A DNA stretch of 64,000 bases from Artemisia argyi (taxonomy: Eukaryota; Streptophyta; Magnoliopsida; Asterales; Asteraceae). The notes below the pieces were generated by a model. It was not told the origin of the DNA. It did not search any database and saw only the letters and a program-made list of their open reading frames with translations. The position numbers were made by a program, and so were the translations under genes. Location of the stretch: assembly GCA_030686995.1 (NCBI GenBank), contig CM060709.1:126510373-126574372 (forward strand). The letters are read 5' to 3'. Shown piece after piece: positions 1-11,666 of the stretch (position 1 is the stretch's first letter; every line of letters starts with the position of its first letter).

Positions 1-909
1 TGTGAAATATTTGATATCTGGGGCATTGACTTTATGGGGCCATTTCCATCATCCAGAGGAAACAAGTACATACTTGTGGCAGTTGATTATTTATCAAAGT
101 GGGTTGAAGCAAAAGCTTTACACACAAATGATGCCCGAGTTGTAGTGAAATTCCTGAAATCTCTTTTTGCCCGTTTTGGAACCCCACGTGCTATCATAAG
201 TGATCGTGGTACGCATTTCTGCAATGACAAATTTGATAAAGTCATGCAAAAATATGGTGTAACCCACCGTCTTTCTACCGCGTATCACCCACAAACAAGT
301 GGGCAAGTTGAGGTTTCAAATCGTGGTAACAAAAGGATACTTGAGAGGACTGTTGGTGAAAACCGTGCTGCCTGGTCAGATAAATTAGATGACGCACTAT
401 GGGCTTTTCGTACAGCTTATAAAACACCCATTGGGTGTACACCTTAAAAGCTTGTGTACGGAAAGACATGTCATCTACCGATGGAACTTGAGCACAAAGC
501 CTACTGGGCTTTGAAACATGCCAACTTTGACCTCAAAACTGCGGGTGATCACAGAAAAGTTCAAATGAATGAATTAAATGAACTACGTGATCAAGGTTAC
601 GAGAACTCTTTAATCTATAAAGAAAAAACAAAGAGAATACATGACTCAAAAATAAAGAACCGCGTTTTTAACGTTGGTGATCGAGTACTTCTCTTTAACT
701 CTAGATTAAAGATCTTCTCGGGTAAATTAAAAACCCGTTGGACTGGTCCATTTACTATCACTAAGGTTTATCCATATGGTACCGTTGAGTTATCTCAAAA
801 TGACGGTCCATGTTTTAAAGTAAATGGCCATCGTGTGAAACACTACTTTGGAGAGGACATCCCAAACATGGTTGTCCCGGATCTCCAAACTTTCCCCAAG
901 GACAATTAA
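1..909 (+). pseudogene. Ty3/gypsy integrase, C-terminal part of pol (Athila/Tat type), one nonsense mutation
   Basis: Integrase inserts the reverse-transcribed element into nuclear DNA. The frame is open from base 1 and shows the DD35E core: first Asp in WGIDFMGPF (bases 28-30), second Asp in ISDRGTHF (202-204), and Glu in GQVEVSNR (310-312), with 35 residues between the second Asp and the Glu. TAA at 445-447 replaces the residue expected in the conserved TP-x-KLVYGK segment, and the same frame then runs on to 909. The downstream half holds a GPY/F-like module (RWTGPFTI near base 750) and ends without a chromodomain, which argues for Athila/Tat rather than a chromovirus. The rest of pol lies left of the window. 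The 3' UTR and LTR that follow have the same orientation. Calling it a dead copy is inference from the single stop. Confidence 0.93.
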
Positions 910-1113
910 ATTCGGGGTCGAGTCAAGCTAGTGACTCGGGAATCAAAAACAAGCTACCTCATGGACAAATCAATTCGAGGTCGAGTCAAGCTAGTGACTC
1001 GGTAATCAAAAGCATAGCAATATGGGTTTTCACTCATATTTCTGATTTCTTTCTCTTTTCTACCACCTAGTGTGGGGGAGATGCCCCACATGTTGTATAT
1101 ATGTATATATCTT

Positions 1114-1148
<35 letters not shown>

Positions 1149-1842
1149 CAAAACAAAATAAAAAAGTGAGTTTGTATGTAAATAGCCTAAAATAAAGGTT
1201 ATTAATATTTCCTTCTTACGTCCTAAGTATCGGTTTAACACCCGGTGTTTTGAATATTGAGGGCAATATTTATTTCTAAGTGTGGGGGGGGGGGGGGGAT
1301 TCTCACGAATTCAAACACATGTTCCATCAAGCACCCTCATTTGATCAAAATTTAAAGATTTTTCACACTTAGAAATGCAATAAATGGTATCAATCCTCCA
1401 TGTCTAACCCACAACAGGATTGGCTAGTCCAAGAGCAAACGGCTCTTGGTAAAGACATCTCAAAACCGTTGATGGCTTGCAATTTGCCAAAAATTGTATG
1501 GTTCCTCAACTCCCCATTATCCTAAAAAGCTAATGAGTTGGCTAGCCCGCAAGATTATGGCTTGTGGTAAAGGCCGTAGAAAATCCATAATTGGTAATCA
1601 GCTCACCAAGATGTTGACTATTCCATCAAGAGTTGGCTAGTCCAGAAGCAAACGGCTTCTGGTAAAGACAAATCAAATCCGTTGACAGCTGGTGGTTTGC
1701 TAAAAATCACACGGTTATCAGGTGTGCCACAGTTCTTACACCTGGCTACTCCAGAAGTGATGGCTTTTGGTAAAGAGTAAAAATCCATTAATTTTTTCTC
1801 AAATAGATTGCTAGAGACTAGCAATAGTTTAGTGTGGGGGAT
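910..1842 (+). repeat. 3' untranslated region of the gypsy element with seven short hairpins
   Basis: No gene is present. Perfect or G-U-paired hairpins with 6-7 nt loops lie at 919-938 and 982-1001 (CGAGTCA/TGACTCG, a direct duplication), 1071-1090 (TGTGGGG/CCCCACA), 1429-1449 (CCAAGAG/CTCTTGG), 1547-1567 (CCGCAAG/CTTGTGG), 1642-1662 (CCAGAAG/CTTCTGG) and 1751-1770 (CCAGAAG/CTTTTGG). The last four sit in a diverged repeat with GGCTA before and GGTAAAG after the stem. Homopolymer runs occur at about 1114-1145 (A) and 1283-1298 (G). Purine-rich AGTGTGGGGG words recur at about 1069, 1279 and 1831. Confidence 0.8.
1828..1842 (+). other. Polypurine tract preceding the 3' LTR
   Basis: TTTAGTGTGGGGGAT lies directly before the TGATGAG start of the LTR. 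This is the usual position and style for the plus-strand primer of Athila/Tat elements. Confidence 0.75.
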
Positions 1843-3371
1843 TGATGAGTGTGTAAATACTCATCATTTCTGTTACATATAAGCTGCAAAAACATATGAA
1901 AACACACAGGAATGCCTTGAAATACATAAAATTATCCCTGGATTGTGTTTTTATGCATAAGGATTGAAAACTGATGAAAAACAAAACATTTTACATAATT
2001 TACAGTTTCAGTCCCTGAACCTTGGAAAATTGGCAAAACTAGTCCCTGGTAAATCAAAACTTGTACAAATGTCATAAAAGGTCCTTGGGATTCATAAGTT
2101 GTCTAGAAAAGTCCTTTAAAGTTTAAAAATAGCAAAATGACAACTTTGGTCCCTCAACTTTTAAAAGTGTCAAAAATAGTCCCTAAGGTTTTGAAAAATG
2201 GAAAATGTGAAAAATAAACCTTATGCTATTCTAAAAAGACAAAATTGGTCCTTATGATAACTTTTGAGAAGATACAAATTCAACCCTTCAAAAATCAGGA
2301 AATTTTGGTCCCTGGAGTTTGTGGAATTGGCAGATTTGGTCCCTGAGGTTTAAAATGATAAAATTTATACTTGTGGTCCTTGTACTAATGGTTAATTGCA
2401 GGTTTAGTCATTATTTGAAGTTTGGAAAAATCACAAATAAACCCTCAACTTTGGCCGAATTACACATTTAGTCCTTGTGATTTTTTAAGCTAAAACCAAA
2501 CCGGACCCTTTGTTTTATTTTAAATCCGAAACCAACTCCACAATCCAAATCCAGATCCAGTCCAACCCAGGCCCAAACATAAGCCCACACCCTTTTTAGT
2601 TAAAATGGGCGTTGACCCGGGTCAAACACCAGCACTGTTCACCCATCCCTCCCAATACCACCCCCTCCACACAGACCACCATACCAGGTGGTTTTGTGCC
2701 ACCTTGCACCTCCACCTCACCAATACACCTCACCACCAACTCCCTTCCACCTCCTTACACCATCACATCCCCATTAAATGCCATTCCCACACTTTTTCCC
2801 TCCAAACTACCAATACTTCCCCTGTTTTCAATAAATCCACACCATTTGACCTCAAACTTATCCTAAACGTGTTCCCTAAGTCTCTGCTACATTCCTAAAT
2901 GCATTAATTGAGTTATATTAGGCTGCAAGCAACCTAGGAGACTTTGGCGCCAAAACAGTTTAAACGGCCAAGATCACTTTGACTGCATCAATGGCCTCAA
3001 TTTGAAGTGGGAAAGTGTGAGGAAGCTAGTGGGATGCTTTTGAGTCATTATAAATCAAGATTGAAGCAGAGAAGAAGATATCTAGTTTTAATTTTATTTA
3101 ATGAATGTCGATTAGCTTAATTTAAAATTCTCTTTGTATCTTTAAGCTTTCTAAGTTGTAATATCTGAACATCAGTGTGTTTTAAATCTTTGGTGATAAT
3201 AAATCTCAAGTTTCATGTATAATTCTCAAGTTTGCAAATTTCCCTTTTACTCAAAATTATCAAATATCATATTTGTTGTTTGCAGTGGGTTATAAGGATT
3301 GAATAAGTTCATTTAAGCCTTGACAAAGCTTAAACAAGCTTTTAGAAACAATAAATCTAGGTGTATCATCA
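1843..3371 (+). mobile_element. 3' LTR of the Athila/Tat gypsy element
   Basis: The left edge is set by the polypurine tract and by TGATGAGT; the first 24 bases form an inverted repeat (TGATGAGT/ACTCATCA). A TATA-like ATTATAAATC near 3047-3056 and an AATAAA near 3198 fit a U3-R-U5 layout on the plus strand. The right edge is uncertain. TATCATCA ending at 3371 resembles the CATCA ends of the related LTRs in this window, but an end near 3262 is also possible because the partner LTR is outside the window. Small frames at 2605-2898 are proline/threonine/histidine-rich and probably chance. Confidence 0.65.
1990..2480 (+). repeat. Degenerate array of GGTCCCT/AGTCCTT units inside the LTR
   Basis: About ten copies of a loose unit, roughly TTTGGTCCCTGAGGTTT followed by an A-rich spacer with GGCAAA or TCACAAA, recur every 40-60 bases. 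They are too diverged to be a simple satellite. They lie upstream of the TATA-like box, in U3. Confidence 0.7.
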
Positions 3372-6300
3372 AAACTGAAAATACATAAAAAAAATCAAGA
3401 AAAATAGGTAAAAATATAAAAATCATGCTGTATGATGATCAAGCAATGGAGCAAGGTATATTATGGATGGCCTTGGTTATTAGTGCTTAGTGGTAAGCTA
3501 TAGGAAAGGTTCTTTGATCTTGGTTCTGTGTTCATCTCATTTCCAATTTGTAAGTACTTTCTTGATTTTTAGCATTTTCTGTATTAGTTGTTAATTTAGT
3601 ATAATCCTTCTTGACTCATGCTTAGTTGTTAGTAGTTAGTGGTAATCTAGTGTAATATTGGTAGCTTGTGTATTGAAAATCATAGTTGCTAGTAATTATA
3701 GTTAGACAGTGAAATTAGTATAAGTAGTGATTAATAGTTAGTAGTTGTTAAATCTGTGTTATTTGTGTCCATTTGATCTTAGTTAATCTGTATCAAGTGT
3801 TAAAAATCAATCTCATGCTCTAAATTAGTGTTGAGTAACACTAATCTAGAAAACAGTCCTATTTAGGGGTGTTTGGATCAAGCTGCCATACTAGTTTATG
3901 CATGTTATTGTGCTTTAATCTTTTTGCTGCATGTTTATTTAGATCACTATAGCTCATATCAGTTATAATACATAGACCTTATTAGAGCAAAAGTCAAAAG
4001 TAGTATTAATCTAATCTATCTGTTAACTGTGTAGTGTAATCAGTCCCATAATCTTCATATTAGCTTAGAACTTTGTAACTTAGCTTAATTTCAACTTAGT
4101 ATAGCTTAGAATAACATAATCAGTTAATAAACTAGGATCAAAGCTCATATAAGTCAACATATTGGTTTACATTAAAAAGTCAAAATTGCAGCTTATCTAT
4201 TTTTTGAATAAAATTGGAATTTAATTGTGAACTGGTTATTTGATATTAGGAGTTGAGCTTGTAGGTTTAAAATATCTTGTTGCTGATCTTTCTTATAATA
4301 TTTTTGATAAATTTTATTAAAGTGGTTAGAGTGCTTAATAACTGCTTATCTTTTAGCTCAATTTCACAAGCCTCCCCTGTACTCAGTCAAACCACTCACT
4401 TTCACAAGCTTGCATAAGCCTGTTTATTGAGTGTTAGCCTGTGTATTTTGGTTGTTTGTGATGCCCATGTGGCTAGTTACTTGAGTAAGTGCTTATTTGT
4501 CCTTGGATTGCTTATTTGGTCTGCTTATCTTGCTTTAATTTGTGCAACAAAATCAACCCATACACTGATCACTCAGTGTACACAAGCAAATTCATAAGCC
4601 CATCATAAGCTCATCACTGAGCTTTGGCTTGTGATCTAAGGCTTTTTAAGAAGCTAAGCAGCTAATCTTTAAAGTTCCAACTTTTATTTTCACTCACATG
4701 CCCTTTTACTAGGGCTGCTCTCAGTTTAAACTTTGTTCATTCACTCAGTTCTCTGAGTGAACCAGTCAAACCACCAGTCTTCATAAGCCCTTAATAAGCT
4801 ACCCAATGGTCCCCATTGATTGAGCTTTTGCATTTTGGAATCCTTACCTACCCAACTAATTAGCTCAGCATTCAATAATTTCTTTTGAGCTTATTTCATA
4901 AGCTCAATTTGAGCTCTTTGGTTGCCTGTATAGGTGTTTGGATCTCAGTTTCATTGGAAGTGCTTATAAGCTTTTTACAAGCTTATTGGTTTAATCCATT
5001 GAACACACTTGTTCATATCTATTAATATACTATATATACACAGTACTAATATTTTGTTTTCTTACTTAAGCCTGTTTGAAAGCTTTTACCAAGCTTTCAA
5101 GCTTATTTTCACTTACTCAGATAACTGAGTAAGTCAGTTTGGACCCCTCACTTCCCAAGCTCTTTCTGAGCTTATCAGTGGGTCCCACACCCTAAATCTT
5201 GGTTCTTCTAACCCCCTCCTACCAGGGTTCATCCTTTGACCCTTTGTTTGACCTGTACACTACTGGACCCCACCTAGAATTGCACCCAAACCTTGTCCCA
5301 TTTCTGGCCCAGAACCAAATAAGCAAATAGCTTATTGTGGTCTTTTGGCTTATCTATTGAGCTTATATCATCAAGTCTAGCTTATTCAAGTCCAATTAAC
5401 TTAGGTGAATCAGATTTCACCCTTGTGGACCCCACATAAGCTCATTTGAGCTCATTTCTTTGTTTGGTCAAACCTAGTCAACTGTTTGGTCCAATAAGCA
5501 CTCTCAGTGCTTATTTTTGGTTTTTAAATTATTTGTCTTTGTAAAAGTTTCATATTTTAAGTATTTTATTAGATTTATAAAAGAAAAACCAGAAAAAACC
5601 AAACTTAATTATAGTGATAGCTTCTATTTAATAGAAATTATCTATTTAATTTTCCTTTTAGCTTATTTATAAGCACTTATGCTATTTTATATTTTTATTA
5701 AATCTATTATATATTAAAGTAATTTTATAAATTTTTTCCAGAATTTTCTCTTGTCATCTAGTGTTATTTAGAATTAAGTTAGTTTATTTAATAATTAAAT
5801 AATTAATAAGAATCAAATAGCATAATATATTTTTATAAGGTAACACCTATATTTTATATTTTTCCTAGCTTCTATAAGTCATAAAATAATTTTAGAAATT
5901 TTCTTGTGATTTATACTGTTCATTTACTAGTTTTCATAATTTAATAATTTTAATTAGATATTAATTAATAAATAGAATAATAATTAGTAAATCAGATTAA
6001 AAATACATAATATAAAGTTTTTATAATTTTTTAGGATTCCTATGATGGTTAATTAGATATATAAAAATTTTCATAATTATCTAAGTCTTTTTAGTAATTA
6101 TAAATAAGTTAATCAATATAATTAGTTAAACAATAATTAAATAATAATTAATTAATAATAGATAGATAAATAGTGTGAAAAATATAATTTTAATTTTAAA
6201 ATAAGTTTTTATAATATTTTAGATTTTTAGAAATTTTAATTTTAATTTTCTAGACTTATTTTACATTTCCATAATTAATAGTTAATTATTAAATAATTAA

Positions 6301-6600
6301 TAATAGTTATTAAATAAAAATAATTAATTAAATAGTTTTTAATTATAAAATAAATATTTTAAATTTATTTAATTTGCATTTAAGCCCCTAAGGTTTATAA
6401 AATCCTACTATAAGTAAATTTGTTTTTGTTTACGTTTAATTAATAAACGTTTACCTTTTTCAGTGCCTTTTTCACGTATACTTATCTGATTTCATGTATT
6501 AGTTGATATAGCTTATTAAAGCCATTCACTCTTATATTTTAGTAGTACAAATCACTTAAACCATTTTCCTGTTCAATTCACCTTATCTCAAAGTCGTTTT
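3372..6600. other. AT-rich DNA without genes; origin unresolved
   Basis: I found no coding frame of credible length on either strand. Bases 5540-6400 are extremely AT-rich, with many TTAATTAAT words. It could be a long U5, a flank, or a decayed LTR. I could not match it to any other part of the window. Confidence 0.6.
4561..5674. repeat. Cluster of perfect short hairpins sharing AAGC/GCTT and CTCAG/CTGAG cores
   Basis: Perfect inverted repeats with 6-10 bp arms and 1-5 nt loops occur at 4561-4580 (TACACTGA/TCAGTGTA), 4607-4624 (AAGCTCA/TGAGCTT), 4741-4760 (TCACTCAG/CTGAGTGA), 4901-4915 (AGCTCAA/TTGAGCT), 4966-4986 (ATAAGCTT/AAGCTTAT), 5076-5100 (TTGAAAGCTT/AAGCTTTCAA), 5111-5134 (ACTTACTCAG/CTGAGTAAGT), 5157-5173 (AAGCTC/GAGCTT), 5318-5336 (AATAAGC/GCTTATT), 5439-5452 (AGCTCA/TGAGCT), 5493-5515 (AATAAGCACT/AGTGCTTATT) and 5661-5674 (GCTTAT/ATAAGC). 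Arms differ between hairpins but always match within one. Confidence 0.85.
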
Positions 6601-7439
6601 ATTTCAGATTTCACATCTCGTTGGGATCTAACGATCCGGGGAAACACTAAACTCACCGGAGTATTGGTTTAGGCTGTCTGACTTGTTGACCATTACTTGG
6701 TTGATATTATCTGACTGTTTCGGACCAATCACACGCTTACATCACTAGTTAAACTAGTTTGAAGTTATTACCCGGCCTGATCAAGTTCATAGAAAGTTTC
6801 TCGAGACGGTACATTTCTACTAAGACATATCCTTTTTGAGACACGCTTACGTGGTTAGTTAAAGAGATGCATTGTCAGCTTTTAGGTGACAACTAGCTCT
6901 AGTAACTAACTTGATGTTATTACCCGTCGAGGATAAGTCCTTTCGATATTTCTAACTTTTATTGTCTCGTCAATTCCTGGGTCAGTACTGAGTCTAGCTC
7001 GCACATGATACAACTTTAAAGCTTTGACTTCGTATATTTTAATCACCTTTTCATTTTCTCCCCCTCAAAAATAGCATATCAAATGATGTTTTTGACAAGC
7101 ATTTAAATTAAAATATGCCTTTTGAGTCTTACGGGGAGATTCATCAAGAACTTTTTGATTTAGAACAAAGTATTTTGGTTTGACAAGTGCTCCCCCTTAA
7201 CAAGTGATTAGGTCTTATTGAGGTGAAATACTTGTCCTTTTGAGCAGAATTATGAAAATCATAAATGTTTGATTAATTCTACTCAAAAGTAAGAAGCCTT
7301 CGCTCCTTATATATAGGATTGAGGCACTGATGCGTACCTCAGGGTCTTTTCTTTACAAGTTCGGGTTGTGCGCTGTTATGTGTGTACAAGCCATTATGAA
7401 ATATATAATTGACAAATCAAATCAAACTCTTACAATGAT
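6600..7439 (-). other. 3' non-coding end of element A with two polypurine tracts
   Basis: On the minus strand this follows the env-like ORF. Two copies of a GGGGGAG tract lie at about 7057-7072 and 7189-7200, like the pair at 13264-13273 and 13435-13450. Farther left, a diverged direct repeat shows CACGCTTAC and TTATTACCCG words at about 6730-6785 and 6843-6930. Repeated polypurine tracts are known in the Sirevirus lineage. No sequence matching the 5' LTR (22502-22847) follows. Confidence 0.5.
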
Positions 7440-10400
7440 CTACCAATCAGGTCTCTGAAATGTCAACACCGGAAACTTCTGTCTGCCTCCCACATAACTT
7501 TCCAACCTTCGAAACTGATCCCTGCGCTTCAATCTGTTCTCAATCCTTAAGATGAATCTGCGAGCATCCCGGGCCTCATTGGTTTTCCACCTTTTAGACT
7601 TTCCTAGAGCAATGTCATCCAATCTGCTTTTGATTCCATCTCTTACGAACTTCAAGGTTTCATCACAGAACTTATGTATTTCGTCGTAAGCCATGAAGCA
7701 GTTACGACCGTTAATGCTGCGGTAGGTGAACCCAAATGGTTGTTTGATCAAGGTGTATTGAGGTAGATGTGGAAGGTCGGGGATGTCGAACATGTTGGGT
7801 TTGGTGAGATTGAGCTTCTTCTGATAGCTTTCCACTCCCAATTGAAGATCTTCTACTCTTTCTCTGATGACTATCTGCCTGATGAAGATGAGGAGAGCTT
7901 GGATAAAGGCCAGCTGCATCTCTTTAGGTAAGCCACAGAGTTTTCCTTGAACTTTGAGCAGGTACATGTCTTCGATGTCATTGAGAAGTAGTCGTGGAAA
8001 GTCTGACTCGGAAATATCGTACTCCTTTTCATCTAGTCTTTTCAGTGTGATTTTGCTGAGGAAGGGGTACCCGAAGTGAGTGACAGTCGAGATGAACTGA
8101 ATCGAGACTATCTTCAAATCACTTGTCACATCGCCCATTGTCTGATTGAGTCAGCTGCTTCGATAGTATTATGCCCGGTTGTTTGGCCAATGATGTATAC
8201 CGTAAAGAGCATTTCGGTCATATTCAACAACTTTGTCAACGAATAATGCTGAAGCTTCTTCTTCGATGGCATTGTTGAGATATCGAGCTGCAGGGAGAAA
8301 GGCGAGTGATGTAACGTACTTCTTCTCATTCTTACTGCCAAGTTTCAGAAATTCCAAGTCTGTGTTGAAAAAGAACTTGTACGGGATCTTTGGTTCCTTA
8401 GGCTTCCCAATCATCGGTAGTGGTTTGGACCAGTCAGTAATGTAGGGTGCGGTTTTCCTTGTGACCGGATCGACATAAGATTCAGGATTGATCCAGTCAA
8501 TATTGCTTGACATAGCTCGAGCAATATTTTCCAGATGATACTCAAGCTCGATTGAGTTAGCAGACCGATCTTTCAGAAGATTGAAAGCATCATTCTTGAT
8601 TCTTCGCAGCTCTTTCTTATTCATCTTTTTCATCTTAAACTTTTGCTGAATCAGTTGAGCGTATTCCACCGTTCGACCATCTTGAGGTTCATGATTGTCT
8701 TCAAGAGGTGGTTGCGAATTGATCATCTTCTCAAACCAGGAGTATTCGGCACTATCGTCATGGTTTAGCCATTTAAGGACAGTTTTCGGTTTCTTTGGTT
8801 CGGTGCCTTTTGGTAAGGTGTCCGGTTTGGATTGGTGGTGCTTTCCTTTCCTATCTTTCTTCTTCTTCTTAGGGGACGGGTCTGGAACTTCATCGGGTTG
8901 GGGAATCTCGTCACCACCGGTGTATTCGAAGTGGTCGTGTGCCTTGGGAGCAGAACCTGATGCCTTCGGTTGTTGTGTGGAGGTTGTAGTGGTTGGGGGA
9001 ATGACCGGTGTATGAGAGGAGGGTCCTTCGGCTTGTTTTTGTTTCTTTGCATGAGAATTCGGATCCCTGTCTTCATCATCTCTTTGACGCTTCAGCTTAT
9101 CGGCCTCTGTGCTGCAAGACTCTTTGTTCATCTTGTCTTTTAATGCATCCAGGACTTTGGCTTCTTCAGGAGTCAAGGTGAACTTGCTTGCCAGCTTTTC
9201 TAAGAGTTGAGCTTCCAATTCATCCAGAGATAGCCCTGGTAGTGGAGCAGTAGACTTGTCGGCTCGAAGAGTAAAAGTAGTGGATCGAATTACTTTCTTG
9301 ACAGCTTGTTCCGCGAACTTGGTGAGTTCATCTCTCATGGGTGCCAGCAGATCTTTCAACTCAGCAACTAAGTGTTGTGCCATGTAATCTTGTGCTTGAG
9401 CTGCTAATGTGGCTTCCAAGTTCTCTTGTACGTCTTTAGCTAAGAAAGTATCAACTTTATCTTGTAGCTCTTGGACGTTCGAGTTCAGCTTCGTCAATTC
9501 AGCAACTTGGGTTGCAAGTGTTGCAACCTGATCTTCCAGTCTGCTTCTCTTCTTCTCATGTACTCTCTTAAAATCTGACTTGAGTAACTTTGCTGCAGCA
9601 GAGGCTTTGGTGCTCGGTTTCTTGATTGATTTGTCATGTGTTGATTCAGATGCAGGAGGAGATGACTGTGATGATTCAATGATGGTGGTAGAGTCTTTGT
9701 CACCTCCTTTCGGTGGTTCGGGTTGTTCAACTTTCTTTTCATTGGCTGCTTATTCTTTCAATCTTTGTTCATCAGCCAGTTTATCAGCTTCAGCCTTAAG
9801 TCTTAGTTCTTCAGCAAGCCTGGCTTCTTCTTCCTTTTTCAACTTTTCTTCAGCCAGCTTGGCTGCCTCTTCTGCTTTCCTGCTCTCTTCCATTCGGATA
9901 CTTGCTTCCAGTTTAGCTTGGGCAATCTCTTCAAGCCTAGCCTCTTCAACTTCCTGTTTCTTCTTCAACTCCTCTTCCTGAGTTCTTTCTCTGAGCTCCA
10001 TTTCTTCTACAGTCATTAACCTTGGAGCATCAGTATCCATGGGGTCTTCCTCTTCTTCCTCTCCCATAGTCATTTCAATGTCGGTGGGAGATACTGAGGG
10101 ATTGTCATAAGCAACTAAGTCTGTGGTGATCCCTGTGGTAGGCTCAGGAATACTTCTTGATCCGCCAGCTTCGGTGGTCTGAGAGAACACTGGAGGTGGA
10201 GGCAAATCAGCATTGAATGCATCAATTCGGCTGTGGAGGAGACCTAGGTTGAGGGCCCTTTCATTTTCTTCTTTGACTGAAAGGCCTTCAGTCTCTTGTT
10301 CAGCTGTTACTAGTTCCTTCATCTTTTCTCTTCTAATCCTTTCTTCTTCCAAAATCGTCTGAGCTTCGGTGAGTGGTCGTTGATTGAGATATGCGGGGTA

Positions 10401-11666
10401 TTCAGCATGATCAGCAAATTCGTCAATATTCTTATCCCAATCTTCGAACGTCAAATCCTTGTCGTCAATGTCATCAATATTCACATCCTTATCAATGTTA
10501 GCATAAGCTTGTCTATATACTGGACCTTCATCGGATTCGGTTTGTTCAGAGTCAGATGGTTTTGGAGAGGATTGTGGTGAGGGAAACCACCCGGGTTCTG
10601 GAATAGATGCAGGCTTCTTGGTAGGAGTCCTTCTCTTGAGGGTACCCTTCTTCTTCTTAGACTGAGTGGAACTGCCGGAGCTCCCAGTCTTACTGCCTTT
10701 CTTACCCTTCTTTTGCATGAAGGAGGGTAGAACAACTTCGTCAAGGAATCCAACTTTATCAGCTGCAAGAGCTTGTTCATAATACTGGTAGTTCTTGCAA
10801 GCCTTGACTTTGGCATTCAAGAGACAACCGGGAAGTTTCTTTCCCTGCTTGCGTGTGCTGGTGTCCATTCTCTTGATGACTTTGAGAGTATCTTCATTTC
10901 TGAACGTGTTCTTATCTGTGTCATCGAGTCTCTGTGGGATATCATCATACTCTCAAAGGAAGCTTTCGATGAGTAGTTTGGTGAAGTGGACAAACGGAAT
11001 GTTGGTTGTCTTGTGTTGAATGTGCCACACCAGATCTTCCCAAATGATACTGGCATAATCAGCTTTCTTCACATTTGCCACAGCCCAGAAGAGTTTGAGG
11101 TATGGGAGCTTAGGGTGTTCGTGGCCAGAGTCTCTGCCAGACAAGGATTTGGCAATCAAAATATATAGGGTTCTCCATGGTTGTGGAAGATACCTAATGT
11201 TGACCCTAGAATGTCTGGTAATAACCTCTTCTGATTCGTCATACCCAATATCCCTTAACCATATTATCATCTCTTCTTCAGTGGGGACTGGAACATACTC
11301 TTCATTTGGGCCGAGTTCTGGTAACCCAAGTACATTCCTTAGCACATCAATGTCCATAGTGACCCGACGATTATGAAGCGTACAGGTGAAAGAGGCCTCC
11401 CCAAGATCTAGCTTTAGTGTATACCAAAACTGGTGGATGTAGAAGCAGGAAACCGAGGCAGACTTGGTGAACAACAGCTTATTCGGGTGGTAAAGAAGAG
11501 CATCTATAGCCACAATACAAGAGGACTCGTTGCAAGTCATCTTGTTGAAGTTGATACGGAGGTTGTACTTTCCAATCTTCCTGTTGTAGTCATCTGGGAA
11601 TGTCTCTTCCCATGAAAGCTTAGGTTCGGGCTCAGGTCCGTATGGAATGTCGTTGTGTTCGGCCAT
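7440..11666 (-). pseudogene. Env-like third ORF of element A (about 1,409 codons, four nonsense mutations)
   Basis: One frame runs from ATG at 11666-11664 to the stop at 7440-7442 with no frameshift, broken only by TGA 10953-10955, TAA 9750-9752, TAA 8169-8171 and TGA 8151-8153. The N-terminal third is globular (IHQFWYTLKLD, VLGLPELGPNEEY). The middle is lysine-, serine- and proline-rich. Around 9750-10000 there is a long Glu/Ala/Lys coiled coil. The C-terminal third holds GIHHW near 8180 and RVEDLQLGVESYQKKLN near 7850. I see no signal peptide or membrane segment, so env function is doubtful; the name only reflects position after pol. I associate this C-terminal domain with predicted copia-linked proteins of Asteraceae, from memory. 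A TATA box (12827-12834) and a motif-rich leader upstream suggest its own transcript. Confidence 0.8.

Noticed and set aside
2605..2898. Overlapping plus-strand frames of 84 and 97 codons
   Set aside because: Both lie in U3 of an LTR, in C-rich low-complexity sequence, with no domain and no upstream support.
8695..9015. Plus-strand frames over the env-like ORF of element A
   Set aside because: Shadows of the Lys/Ser-rich coding frame on the other strand; composition follows from it.
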